DNA of 43,260 nucleotides from Cytidiella melzeri (GCA_022592445.1 JABYQR010000362.1:1-43260); one strand, 5' to 3'; positions 1 through 11,200 are shown, counted from the stretch's first letter. Program-made: numbers and translations. The notes: generated by a model not told the origin, from the sequence alone.

Positions 1-226
1 AGGCCTCTGCTAATAGGGTGTGGTGCAACCAACAAGGTTGTCGTCAATAGTCGTGTTGATGGTGGTTCAAGAGCAAAAGACAGGCAGTATTGTCAGCCAA
101 GGACGAGTGAACCAGGACGTGATTGGCTTTCCATTCTGGGCACCAATTGTAAATGCCCCAAAATGTACATACCCCAACAATCACTAATCAATCTCCGTTT
201 GAATTGAACAGTGTCAGTCTGAATTC

Positions 227-915
227 CGTCAATCGGTAGAGATCTCAGATCCCTGCCCTGTCCGCTGCCTGTCTTGCCTTTGTGCCAAACTCAAACAACT
301 GTCGGGATTTGTATTTTCTAAGATCATATAGAGATTACATTAGCATTTTCTTAGTGTCAATGTACACATTCTGTTCTCTCTTTGCACAAATCTTCAAGTC
401 TGCTGCTTTGGTCGTTTGTGCCAGCACATTACCATAGAGGACACTACACTTGAACCTATAGAATTGTCCTGGAGGTATTGTGACAGCCCTCTTGTAGGTA
501 TATTGGGGACACTGCTCCATAGGGCTGGGATGAATAACATCAAGAGTCTGGTGAGTGGTGAGGCAAGGCTTACTCCCCCTACACCCCAGTCATAGCTGGG
601 CATCCCACTTGAGCCCTCAAGTGAACAGGTTATGACCATTGAATAGCAGAAGGAAAGAAAGAATGAAGGGAGTGATGTCATTTGTTTGAATTCATGTCAA
701 GGCTGGCCCTGTGGGTAGTCAGGCGTCTAAGGTGGTATGTGTGTGCACACTGAAAGAGCATCTAATGTGCAATGATCTCATTTGTACTTATTCTACACAA
801 CTATGTATGTGGAACTCTCGCTATTATTAGTATTCCGATGGTTGTTCAAGTTTGGCACCAAGGCGGCAAGAGTGGCAGACAGGGCGTGCATCTGAGATCT
901 CTACCAATTGACTCA
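227..915. repeat. Inverted pair of ~84-bp coding fragments
   Basis: Positions 227-310 (+) and 832-915 (read on -) match at roughly three quarters of positions, including an uninterrupted GGTAGAGATCTCAGAT core. Conceptual translation of both arms gives related peptides (VEISDPCPVRC and VEISDARPVCHSC) with Cys pairs, so the arms are likely fragments of a zinc-binding domain of a transposon protein in opposite orientations. About 520 bp separate them. The parent family is not recognised. Confidence 0.5.
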
Positions 916-1790
916 CAGCTTGGCATGCCCGGCATGTTTCAGAAAATCTGTCGGCAATGGCAACAAGCTTGATGGGCCAGTTTATGGTGCACATCACTTG
1001 GTAGCCATCACTTTTGAACAGATCATATAACTGGCAAATTGCCTTCCAAAAAAAAAGTTGCTTGTTTTTCATAGAAATTTGCAGCTTTCTCTAAGCTTTA
1101 GCATATATCTTATATTGTATGGCACAATTTTAAATTAATACCATTGAGTGCAAAAATACAGCTTTCTGAATTGAGGCACTCAGAGTATTATGTTATTAAC
1201 AGCTTCTATATATATATAGTAAGTTTATGTACCATGTATGGTAATGGCAAAACATTCCAAAACATTTTTTTGATCGATCAAGCGGTACAGACAAACCCTC
1301 TACCTTTAGAGGTTAGCATCTATATCTCAATTGCAATCATCTCACTAAGAGGATTTATTGTCATTTGCTAATGTTCTTGACGCTGCGGAGCCCTTGTTCA
1401 AAAGGTAGTGCACCATAGAATTGACCACGCCTAAGAACAAACAAGGAAGAAAAACCTTCAATGGGTGACCAAGTACTAGTACCTATTAATACTGGAGAAA
1501 GTAGTTACACACATTTGAACTTAAAGTACCCAACCAACCACAGAGCTTACCCTGATGATGCAAATATATGGGATGGCCCCAGTCCGTTCTGATTTGCGGG
1601 CACATGGACTCATCCTTTCAATTAACAACAACAGTGGTGTTGTTTTGCGGTGACAGTTCCCCCATCGATTGTTGTGCTTCTGTACCAGCTGACTCCAGTA
1701 ATAGGTTTCCGTCAGAAATTCACTGCCAACTTTCCAACAAACGTTAGAAACACAATTCCGGTAAAGGTGTTTCCAACGTATTTTTTAAAC

Positions 1791-1858
1791 ATGTTACTTA
1801 AAGAATGTAAGTAAGTGTTAGAAACATGTAAGTAAATACTTTCTTACAATGTAAGTAA
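1791..1858. repeat. Cluster of ATGTAAGTAA motifs
   Basis: ATGTAAGTAA occurs at 1805, 1826 and 1849, and the partly complementary ATGTTACTTA at 1791. Together they could form a small foldback. The same words make a perfect palindrome at 18,689-18,708. Probably a remnant of a small DNA transposon end; role unknown. Confidence 0.4.
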
Positions 1859-1898
1859 CAAAAACAGTGTTGGAAAATCTGCATGTAAACAACAAGTC

Positions 1899-2798
1899 TC
1901 AAAAATCTACAAACTCCGATTCATCAACTACATCTGATTCCAAAAGAGGAGCTACAACAGAAGCTTGGGGAGAGGTTGTGCAAGGAGTATCAGATAGCAT
2001 ATCCAAGATTGCGGTGGGAACCAGATTGATCTCAAATCCAGAGGAAATCCTCCCAAATGAGACTGTGGTGTTTGTGCCAAATGGCTTGTCAAGTTCATCA
2101 TCATCTCCATTGCCATTGTCATTTGTCTCATCACCATCATCATCATCATCATCATCCTTAGTCATCAGTATTGTCCAGAGAGTGCAAATATTCTCCTTGA
2201 ACTGTTTAAGGAGGTCCTTATTGATATCACAGAATTTGACAGCTGGTTGAAACCTTGTAGTGGAATGAACTGGTCCAGTGTCATTCTATATAATATATCA
2301 TATAGGCCAATTCATGATACATAATAAGTCTACTTACCTTGCGTGTGTAGTAATGACCTACTTGAATCATATCAATCAATGTCTGTGCATATTAATTTTC
2401 CCAAAGAGGAGAATTCAGCCATGTGAAATTATATCCAGTTTGCTCATCAGGCATTGAGTTCACAAGAGCTGAAAAGATCTTAATGTTGACCATCTTTGCT
2501 ATGATTAGTCTGATAAAAGTTAATGTTGCTCAAGAAGACATACTGCAAGTACACGAGCATTACAGTGATATTGGAGATCTTCCCACCACTCCAGCGTAGA
2601 TTTTCCAGACAACTCTCAGTCAAATGGGAACTCATGACACCAGTAAGCTTCAAGCTGTCACTTAGCTCTAGTGTTGCATGTAGAGCTGTAGGCAGCCCAA
2701 GCAGAGGGTATGCAGTATTGTCACAACGTTGCTTCTTCCAAATCAGCATTTCCTAAAGTGTCCCCTTCACCAACTCCTCTATGCAGTCATAAGGACAT
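1899..2798 (-). pseudogene. hAT-type transposase, C-terminal remnant
   Basis: Read on the minus strand, two or three conceptual exons give peptides typical of the C-terminal half of Agaricomycete hAT (RNase H-like) transposases: LEWWEDL, then KIFSALVNSMPDEQTGYNF, WLNSPLW and LIDMIQVGHYYTRK. A GT-AG intron fits 2286-2337 (donor GTAAGTAG, acceptor ATATAG), and another probably ends near 2520. The tail is an acidic (D)n/DE-rich stretch ending at 1899. In-frame stops lie before LEWWEDL and after LWEN, so the gene is dead. Its upstream part is cut off exactly where the 1,847-bp LTR-like element begins (2799). I could not find the missing 5' half beyond that element. The family assignment rests on remembered motif patterns, not a search. 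Confidence 0.5.
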
Positions 2799-3370
2799 TG
2801 ATACGCCCGGAAATTGGCTAGGCGCGGAGACCCTGCAGCAGCCTGCCATTTGCGCGGCCTGCGTCATCCTGAGCAGCAAGTCCCTCCACTTTCCCAGTGT
2901 CACGGGCACGAGGAGTTCACCGAGGTCACGAGGAGTCCGCCGAGGATCTGAGGACTTGGCAAGGAGCAACGCGCCGGAAACATCTGAGGCCGAGGAATCG
3001 CACCAAACTCTGACACACAGACACGCCCCTTTTGCATCGGAGCATGGGCCGGCCAGCCACCAAGTGTTTCGGACGCGGGTCGGACCAACGGTAGAAGAAA
3101 CTTGACGCGCAAACCCCGTTTCAGGAAGACTCCTATCACGCCACGCTGTGTAACTCCTGGACGGCGCCTCATCACCTGCTCGCGATGGGTGGCGCCTTTT
3201 CAGCGCAAGGGCGCGCGCCGCTACTCCGCGTCGGCCAACGCTGTGTCCTGCCGGGCGTCGACTCGCTGGACATTTTGCCTCCGCAGACGGAAGTATTCTG
3301 CCACCCTGTTTCCTTGCTCTCGCGTTTGGGTTTAGGACATAGAAGGAAAGTTTTGGAGAGGGTCTTTAGG

Positions 3371-3380
3371 GTATATAAAA
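3371..3380 (+). promoter_or_regulatory. TATA box of the 1,847-bp element
   Basis: GTATATAAAA, about 160 bp before the start codon of the internal ORF. It is preserved in copy 2 on the opposite strand (near 36,270-36,285), where the sequence also reads TATATAAAAAGG. If the element is an LTR, this marks the U3/R boundary and puts the ORF in R/U5. Confidence 0.6.
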
Positions 3381-3532
3381 AGGTGTTGCTTGTACTGCGT
3401 AGAAATAATCAATCAATCCCCACCCCAGTTTCCAGAGTTCACTTTACGCTTTGTGCTCACGTCGAGGGAGTCTCTTTGCGCCCATAGCTGTAGCTTCTTC
3501 TGCGTTGTCTCACTGCGACTTCTTCCACGTTT

Positions 3533-4048
3533 ATGTCCGCTGCGTCTACCAACAACAACCCGCCTCGAGTCTGCCGTTACTGTCCCACTGTTCCCCACCT
3601 ACCCAACGGTTGCTGCCCTTACCGCCCGCGCCCGCGCGAGGTTCTACGCCGTTACCCCATCATCCCCGCGCCCACGCCGCCGCCAGAACCCTCAGCAGCG
3701 CCTACGGTCTCCCCTGAGAGATCTACTCCTAAATCACCCTTGCCAGCGTTGTCTGTCGCCTCCGTCGCGGACTCGCTTGATAACTGCTCTTACTGCAACA
3801 CTCAGAGCGATCACCCAATTCCCCTACGATCAGGACCTTTCGTCCCGCTTGACTGCGGTCGCCCGCGCGCGCCGCACCCAGATTGTTGGCTGTCTCCAGA
3901 CTTTGAAGGCGAGGACCACGAGTGCAAACTAGTGCAGTTCAATCTTACCAGCTCTACTAACGTCGTCGTTGGCCACGCATTTGCTTGCAATACGCACCAC
4001 CGTTCGGGAAGTGTTGTTCTACACTACCGTCCCGCGCGCAGTATGTAG
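3533..4048 (+). CDS. Cys/Pro-rich ORF inside LTR-like element, copy 1
   Basis: A 171-codon ORF, unrelated to any domain I know. The N-terminus has a CRYC pair followed by a CCPY motif. A Pro/Ser-rich linker (about residues 40-80) follows. The C-terminal half contains a CSYC pair, CWLSPDFEGEDHEC and a hydrophobic end with GHAFACNTHH, so two zinc-binding modules are conceivable. The start is the first ATG ~160 bp downstream of the TATA box. The same ORF is open in copy 2 (35,594-36,121), with roughly 87% identical residues by eye and no frame-breaking indel over the shared length. That suggests it was translated when the element was active. Function unknown. Confidence 0.45.
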   Translation: MSAASTNNNPPRVCRYCPTVPHLPNGCCPYRPRPREVLRRYPIIPAPTPPPEPSAAPTVSPERSTPKSPLPALSVASVADSLDNCSYCNTQSDHPIPLRSGPFVPLDCGRPRAPHPDCWLSPDFEGEDHECKLVQFNLTSSTNVVVGHAFACNTHHRSGSVVLHYRPARSM

Positions 4049-4970
4049 AGTCAAATTGACTGTGATCTCACATAGCCTTGCGCTGCGACCCGCGCTCCAT
4101 TAGTTTATCTTCCTCTACGGTTCCTTTTGGCTTTGTTATACTGCGTTTACTTTTTAAACTGCGTTATTTTACTGTGTTACTGCGTTGCGTTTCACCTTCA
4201 CTGCGTCGAGCTTACTGCGTTCACTTTCACTGCGCCCGCGTTTTACAGCGACTACTTCATCTTCACCAGCGACCGTGTTTTGTGTTCGAGATTCATATTG
4301 CGCCTGCGTTTATCATCTGCATCTCTCCGCACGCCGTTTTCCTACAAGTTGCGACATCTCCCGCGCGTTCTCTTTGAGCCGCGCTAAAACTCTTTCGCTT
4401 CCACCGCGCCGCCTTGCCCTTTTTACCCGCGATACGGGTGGTAACTGCCCGTCTAGCTCTTTTCACGCAAACTTTATCACAAACCTTGTTGCTCTTTCTA
4501 GCACAGGTAAAACTAGGACTCTAAGACCACCTCGCACACTTTAACACTTCCGCGCTTCCACACCTTTACACTTCTATTGCCACTTCGTGGTTGGTTGTGT
4601 TGTCTTTAAGGTTGTTCTTAGTTAGAAGCGTGACTCAGTGCCTCAATGTGGGAAGGGCATAGTAAGGTTGGCTCCAGCATGAGGTACAGTGATGCTGGGG
4701 TATGCAGTTGGAGGAATGAGGAGGTATTCAGAGATGGGGTATCCTCAGTAGCTGATCTTGCGCTTATGGAAAAAGTGTGCAAAATATTGATATTTCCAGC
4801 TCTCGCTCACGGACAAGGTTACCTTGTTCTTTTCATTGTTTTTTTTTCTATATGAATCACATGGTAGCGTAGCTTCATTCCCGCGGACACAGCTTTGTTG
4901 ATTATCATTTCCTTATCGAGCCGTCTCTCGTTGTACTATAAGAGTTCACTCACTCCTCTCTTTTCCCCCC

Positions 4971-5158
4971 CCCATCGTGCTCTCTTCCTTTGCACCTTGG
5001 GGTAAGCTTGTCTCTCTCTTGCACTTGCAGTATGCACATATGCTGATCCTGTACTTAGCTTACTCACTCAATGCTCGTGTCTAGGTACAGTTATATTCCC
5101 ATCGTGCTCTCTTCCTTCGCACCTTGGGCTTACTCGCTTGACGCTCGTGTCTAGGTAC
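4971..5158 (+). repeat. Tandem duplication differing by a precise intron
   Basis: Unit 1 (4971-5088) and unit 2 (5098-5158) both run from CCCATCGTGCTCTCTTCCT to GCTCGTGTCTAGGTAC. Unit 1 contains 57 extra bases at 5002-5058 that begin GTAAGC, contain CTGAT and end TTAG, which are the marks of a fungal intron. Unit 2 joins CCTTGGG directly to CTTACTC, exactly as a spliced copy would. The surroundings look like an LTR or transposon leader. Confidence 0.55.
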
Positions 5159-5593
5159 TCAGAGGTCTGACAGCGTCATTAGGTCTTAGCAGCGCACACA
5201 ACTCTGCCTTTCGACATATCCGTTGTTACAAAATGTGCTGAGAAGCACAAAGGCAGAAGTAAAGGCAAAGAACAGGCACATGCAACAGTAAGGTGCAATT
5301 TTGGGGGGGGGGGGGTTAGATGTTGTAGGCAATGAAGTCATGCAATTTGTAGACTACAGTAGCATTGACAGTTGAGACTGAGGACAGTGCCAGCAAGTCA
5401 TTTAAAAGGCAACATGGGTGCCAAACAAAGGCATGGCCATGTACCTGTGAATCTTGATGGGCCACAGTTCACTTTGTTGGAGGGGGCCCAAGGCAGTGAA
5501 ACAGACAGATGGAAAGCTGATAGTGACTAACTGTGTATATTAGCATACATGTAACAATTTGTTCAGAGTCTATGTGTTAACACTGTCCAGTTG

Positions 5594-5641
<48 letters not shown>
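5594..5641 (+). repeat. Poly-A tract of 48 bases
   Basis: Uninterrupted A48 as given. It could be the 3' tail of a non-LTR retroposon on the plus strand, but no LINE or SINE body was recognised upstream. The exact length may also be an assembly approximation. Confidence 0.7.
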
Positions 5642-5642
<1 letters not shown>

Positions 5643-6317
5643 AGACCAAGCTCCAATGAAGTGGTGGTAACATATACAGTGATGCTACTTAAAAAGTGTA
5701 CACCAATAGTCATGCATACCAACTTACAGTCTTCATGAGTGCATCTTACACAAGGTGTTAGTTGTGAATGCAAGACCATCAGGGACTCGGGTGAGCAAGG
5801 ACTTGAACAAATCATCCAAACATTGACTATATCATCAATTACCAATAAATACCAATACAATTAACATTCAATATCCAACATGTGGTATTAGTATTCAATG
5901 GTAATCATCAAATACAGCCCAATTGGAATATTTGATGGTATTTGCGAAGCACCCCTTGCGCAGCCAGCTGTAACAAGCTATGACGTCTTCAAGCGCTCTA
6001 TCAGCTTGCGTGCTTCCACTTCCTTCAAGCGCCTTCTGCTTCCCTGCTCGCTGTTGGCCCGCCCTCTCTGCCTGGAATGGCTCTGCAGCGCTGTTCCGCC
6101 CATAACCCTATTTATCGTTTGTTGTAACAATATTCATTAATAATTACAATATTCATTCATAATTACAATATTGCTTCTCTCTCCGCAGGAACTATAGGAA
6201 CTATGCACGGTGGGTTCCTGTGAGGATTCGCAACGTATGGTCGTGAACTAACATATCCCCCCTCCCCTCGCCGCGTGGTGCCCGTTGTCGCCGTGGTAAA
6301 ACGATCACGCTACAGCC

Positions 6318-6325
6318 TATAAATA
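6318..6325 (+). promoter_or_regulatory. TATA box of the 415-residue gene
   Basis: TATAAATA about 105 bp upstream of the ATG at 6431, a usual distance for a fungal gene with a short leader. The leader between them carries a 19-bp repeat. Confidence 0.5.
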
Positions 6326-6360
6326 CGGCTTTGCACGACCTACACAGCCTGAGACTCCAG

Positions 6361-6417
6361 CACCCACCGCGACCACCAGCACCCACCGCGACCACCAGCA
6401 CCCACCGCGACCACCAT
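6361..6417 (+). repeat. 19-bp direct repeat, three copies, in 5' leader
   Basis: The unit CACCCACCGCGACCACCAG occurs three times head to tail (6361-6417, last copy slightly altered) between the TATA box and the start codon at 6431. It would lie in the 5' UTR of that gene. Confidence 0.7.
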
Positions 6418-6430
6418 CTAACTCTCCGCC

Positions 6431-7954
6431 ATGCCCATTCACTCCCAGTTGGTGTTGCCGCCCCATGCTTCCCTTCCCATTCCCAACGATGCGGAGGCCA
6501 ACATCTCCCACTTCAACAAGATGCTCCGCAAGGCATCCACCCTTGTGTCATTCCAACTAGAGGTCCTACCGCGCCTGGGTGAAATGTCCTAGTAAGTCAA
6601 CAACGCTGTGTTTCTATTAGTTCTGCTCATGCTATCCGTTATTCAGCCCTATTGACGAGGAGGGAGTTCTCGTTCCCTTAACGTTTGAGGGACTCACTAG
6701 CTACGCCCGCACGCATTTTTTTCTAGAGCACATGTCGTGCTTTTGCCCTCTCCGTACGGGCATATTCGTTTCGCCCAAGGTCATCCGCCCTAAGGCCGAC
6801 CCTGCGAAGGTATTCATTGGGTGTTTCCAATGGGCAGGTCCCGGCACGGGCTGTGGATATTTCAGTGAGTGCCTCTTTCCACCAACGACGTTCACCTATG
6901 GTTAACTATGCATCAAAAGTGGACCTACAGCAGTCCCTTGGTGACAAGCTACACCTGCAGCGGACGAAGATGTACAAACACAAGGCCCTCGATCAAAGTA
7001 AGTACATCTGCTGCGGTTTACTGTTCACTCACAGCTGATACAATATACTTGAGACCAAGTACTCGACACTAAGAACACGTATGCCGTGTTACACCGCGAC
7101 TCCGCTGTCCCTCCTCTTCATCCCGCTTGGGACGCAAGTGTCAATGAAGGTACACTCACCTGTTTACTACTGTCCAAACAAAATTAACCAACAATCGATA
7201 CTACAGAGGCATTCGACAGAATGCTCGCTCAATCTGCAGAGCAGCCGGAAGTTGTCGAACCGCCTCGCTTCAGCGCTCCGCGCACCCCTGCCCGACCGTC
7301 AATGCAAGCTGGCATGCCAGTCGCTGGTGAGGCCAATGACCGGATGTTCATGGCTTGTAAGTTGTACAAAAACCACTGGCAGCTGATACTCACATTGAAT
7401 TAGTTGTCTCTCCGGGCTTTGTGTCGGAAACTCGCCGTTTGATCGAGCCCGTCACCGATCTATCCATGACACCGATCCACTCTATGCCCACTCCCACCTG
7501 GGATGAGACCGTGAATGTGTTGCAGTCGCTCATATCCGATCCCAAGGGAGTTCCTTTCGATAAGTTCATGCGTGTCATTGCCTCCTGTACTCGCTGCGAC
7601 AACACACTTGGACTATGCGCTTTTGAGGCACATTCATGTGTTGTAGAGGCAAAAGAGTGGGCTGACATTGTACGGGAGGCTGACAGATTGTTTCCCGCAT
7701 CACTGCTACCATCGACAGAGGACTCGCCATCGTCCTCGCCGCTATCATTGCCACCTTCCTCGCCTCCTACTGCATCCTCATCCCCTCCAATCACTCCCTC
7801 GAAGGTCATGCGCTCCTCACCATCTCCGGAGGTCACAGCGACTAGCAGCCTTGGTAAGCGATTCCGCAAAACACTGGAGAAGAACGAGAAACGTGCGCGG
7901 GTGAAGCTGGAGATTGAAGACCCCGCCACAATCATCTTTGACGTAGACGCGTAG
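6431..7954 (+). CDS. Six-exon lineage-specific protein, GRF-like Cys motif
   Basis: Spliced model: 6431-6591, 6647-6864, 6920-6997, 7060-7149, 7207-7356, 7404-7954, giving 415 residues. All five introns (47-62 nt) have GT...AG ends and keep the frame. The start is the first ATG, 106 bp past a TATA box. Residues ~80-130 carry a pattern CFCP ... KVFIGCFQWAG ... GCGYF, close to the CxC...[KR]xFxxC...CxxF layout of GRF-type zinc fingers. That similarity is my inference. The C-terminus (from ~residue 335) is Ser/Pro-rich, then has a basic stretch GKRFRKTLEKNEKRAR and ends in an acidic tail. I know related hypothetical proteins from Agaricomycete genomes but no function. It converges on the 1,064-residue gene, 271 bp apart. 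A nucleic-acid-binding role would fit the motif and the basic stretch but is unproven. Confidence 0.75.
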
Positions 7955-8225
7955 CTGCCGGAGGACAGAAAGGTGGTTGGTGGGCTGCTCTCCTCTTCTT
8001 GAAATTCGTCTCGAAATATATTGTAGCACGACTCGCACCAATGTACCGTTGAACATGAGCACGTATACATAAAATGAAGTACTCGCTTTCTTGTTATACC
8101 GCGGTCAGGTTCTTTGCTTATTAGTTTGTCCAACCAAACGTCCTGTCACGTCAGGTAAATAATCGAAATAAGATTGTACATCATATCGTAAAGCAAAATG
8201 GAGGACATGACGATGAAGCGCGAAG

Positions 8226-11200
8226 TTACATTGCAGCGGGTAAGGCACGACCTGAGAGTTCACCAATGTTCGTCAGCACGTTCGTCTTTGCAGCCTTCCT
8301 ATGAGGCAACGTCCGGCGCCATTCTTGAGCGGTTTTGGGCTGGACTTTACCGTCCAGTATCGCCTTGCGATGGTTCACGAAGAACTGCTCATTCCTGGCA
8401 CTCCAGTAGTCGAGGTCCACCCCCGATTGCGACCATGTCGTTACAGTTGGCCACCACGACCGATACGCAGTACCCGAAGGGCCATTCTCGGGGTGTTCTG
8501 AGTTATAATCAGCATTGTAATTTGTCCAAGAAACATGATACTTACCCGGCATGACCCTGTACACTCCGCAGATCACATCCTCTTGATGTGGCGATAATTC
8601 ATCGTCCACATAGTCCAAGCCGTCTAGTCGACGATGGTTACTCCGAGTTTGGAACCCACTCGGACCGTCGTATACCGCTGAATCGTCTGCATAGGCGTCA
8701 CGGGCCAGTCGCCACAGCAAGCCGCCCCGTAACAAGGCAGCGCGACCCTGAACACTTTTGATGACCTCCTCTCGATATTCGAGGTAGTCCTCATAGTCCG
8801 CAATCGTGAACTTGTGACGATGCTCGATGAGTCCGAGCCCTAACGGTACCAGGTTGAAATAAGAGGGCATCGGGGGAGTTGGCTGAAGCACCGTTGGGTC
8901 CGCGATTGACTGAAGTGTGTTGAAGGGCACTCCCCATCTGAGCAATGCGCCAGTCACATCATCCAACGAGGGACCAACCCCGGATCGTAGGAGGTGGTTC
9001 ACGGTGACAGGGTCGGCCAGGCAAAGGGAGTATGACACATCGTTGGCCTGTGGATCCCGAGCGTACACAAAGTACCGATGGTGTTGCTCGTTGTCCATTA
9101 CAGTCCGAACAATCAGGTTGTTCTGACGGTGCAGCGGATGTCCTAGGGCAGTACCGGGCACAAGATCCGTGAGCGTGGGTGGCGGCATTACGAAGTCGCT
9201 CGGTTTGGCCTCGAGGTATGAAAAGAGTTCACACATTGGTGTGCGATACCCAGGACCGACCTTCTCGTTGATGATCCCCATGAACTTGTAGATCTCTTTT
9301 TCTCGCGGCGTTGCCTCTTGATCCACGTCGACCGTCACCGCTGCGGATGTGAGTATGCCGTAGCGATAGCTCAGAGCCTGGTCGAATGCAATGCCTTTCC
9401 TCTGCAACAACTCGGGTGCACCAGACTGGGGCATTTGAGTGGATGAGGATGTACTTCCACTGGTGGAAGCAATCGGCTGCGGAGCCAGGGGTGGGGTGCG
9501 AGGTCGACGTCGAGGAGAGCGAGAACGACGTCGAGGAGAGCGCGAGCGACGTGGAGCAGAGTGGGAACGACGTCGAGGAGAGCGAGAGCGAGAGCGACGT
9601 CGAGGAGAGCGCGAGCGAGAGCGACGTCGAGGTGAGCGAGAGCGACGTGCAGCAGAGCGAGAACGACGAGGAGGAGAGCGAGAACGACGTCGAGGAGAGC
9701 AAGGGCGACGAGGAGGAGAGCGAGGGCGACGAGGAGGAGAGCGAGGGCGACGAGGAGGAGAGCGAGAACGACGAGGAGGAGAGCGAGAAGGCAACTCAGG
9801 CAATGTCTCAGCCTGAGGACTCGCAGCCGTGCGCAGATTCTGTAATCGCGGTGCGTCGTCAAAGTAGTCCCAACTTTCCACCAATTCCTGATCCTCGGTC
9901 GTAGCAGATGGGTCCAGCTCCTCCCAAATGTCGAATTCGTTGAACACCGCATTGTACCTGCGTTGCGACCGAGCAGTGTCGGCCCACAAGTCGCGCCAGC
10001 GAGGCTTTCCGACAAGAACTCTGTTCCAGGCGCCGCTACTGTCGTCTGACTCTTCCCATCTGAAGACTTGGCAGTTGTGGCTCTTGTTTGGGAGTTCGAG
10101 ATTGGCATGCAGCACCTCCCTTGCTTGCACACGAGCCTTCTGCGCCGGATTCATTTGGGCGAGTTTCGCTGCACTAACCTTCTCTCTCCTCGCAAAGAAC
10201 TGCTGGGGTGTTTCACCCGGTGCCTGACCAGTGGTCGAACTTTGCCCTCGTGTGGCGACATAAACAGGGCCAGGTGGGCGTGTCACGTTGCTCACTTGCG
10301 ACGAGGTGGCAGGGGGCACATGGACAATGTTTGTGCCTTCAACTGAGGACGGCCAATGAGTTTCAAGTGAGCCCCAAGCAGAAGACGAGGATGGTGCTGC
10401 AGACGGCCAATGAGTGTCAAGTGAGCCCCAAGCAGAAGACGAGGATGGTGCTGCAGACGGCCAATGAGTGTCAAGTGAGCCCCAAGCAGAAGACGAGGAT
10501 GGTGCTGAAGACGACGAGGGGCCGCCCAAGGACTCCACGCCTACAACATTACGAGCCTCTGCGACTTCTTCGTCCCATTCGTCCCTAGCGAAACGCGCTG
10601 CAGGCTGTCGAAGTGAGGCTTCCAAATCAACTGCTGAGGGCAGATACTCGGTGGACCAAGGGTGCTCAGAAACTGCTGGGCGCGGTCCAAAGTACAGCCA
10701 GACAGGCAATTGAAAGTGGTTTATGAGATCCTTGAGGTTCTCAAGTGTTGACCCCATTGCTCCGACGGTGACGTCGACGACAAGCCCCAATCTATCAGTG
10801 GTTGACTGGTCAGCCTTGTCGCCGACCAGGCAAATTGTAGACCTGCGCAACATGCGTGCCTCGTGTTCCGAAACCAGCTTCCTATGTTGCAATGTGTCCA
10901 ACCAATGTTTAGGCAATACATGTCCCGCGTATGTCACCTTCGAAACGTTAATCCTGAAGACTCCTCGCACAAGGCCCAGGAACGATTTGGCTTGTTTTTT
11001 CGTTGGCCAGCTGCGATCGTAGTTATAATCTTGTGGCCAGGGAAACGTGTTACGATCTATCTGGACGAGGAGAGGCGTATACGATCCTAAGGGGAAAGTT
11101 CGCTTCATCGCGTCGAGGACTCTGCGCAGGAAAGCCTCCAAGTCGCGCCACTCTTGTACATTCTCCAGCCTCCACTGGTTGTCGTTGCCTTGGACTACCT

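Larger units (their letters stand above)
1..1898. other. No intact gene; decayed repeat ground
   Basis: AT-rich sequence without a convincing gene. It holds two inverted copies of an ~84-bp segment (227-310 and 832-915) and a cluster of ATGTAAGTAA motifs (1805-1858), both listed separately. Translations of the 84-bp copies in opposite directions share a peptide starting VEISD, so they are probably fragments of one mobile-element protein. I see nothing else supportable. Confidence 0.5.
2799..4645 (+). mobile_element. 1,847-bp LTR-like element, copy 1
   Basis: A segment that starts TGATACGCCC and ends CAGTGCCTCA, so it has TG...CA ends. It is matched over its whole length, also 1,847 bp, by an inverted copy at 35,008-36,854. 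Similarity stops abruptly at both ends. A TATA box (3371-3380) lies ~570 bp in, followed by a 171-codon ORF (3533-4048). The TG...CA ends, single TATA box and lack of an internal pol suggest a solo LTR of a long-LTR retrotransposon. A short non-autonomous element is the alternative. No target duplication flanks this copy (acat on the left, atgt on the right), although copy 2 has one. It sits inside the hAT remnant. Confidence 0.65.
4646..6317. other. Transposon debris without a gene
   Basis: No coding region is supportable. The stretch holds an LTR/leader-like segment with a TATA-like TATAAG at 4937 and a tandem duplication (4971-5158), a run of 13 G (5303-5315), a run of 48 A (5594-5641), and two direct repeats of an AATATTCATT/TAATTAC word around 6125-6170. 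The last ~300 bp are probably the upstream region of the gene at 6431. Confidence 0.45.

Noticed and set aside
9386..9904. 172-codon acidic (EESEND repeats) frame antisense to the RS-domain gene
   Set aside because: It is the mirror of the Arg-Ser coding repeats and lies wholly inside the well-supported minus-strand gene.
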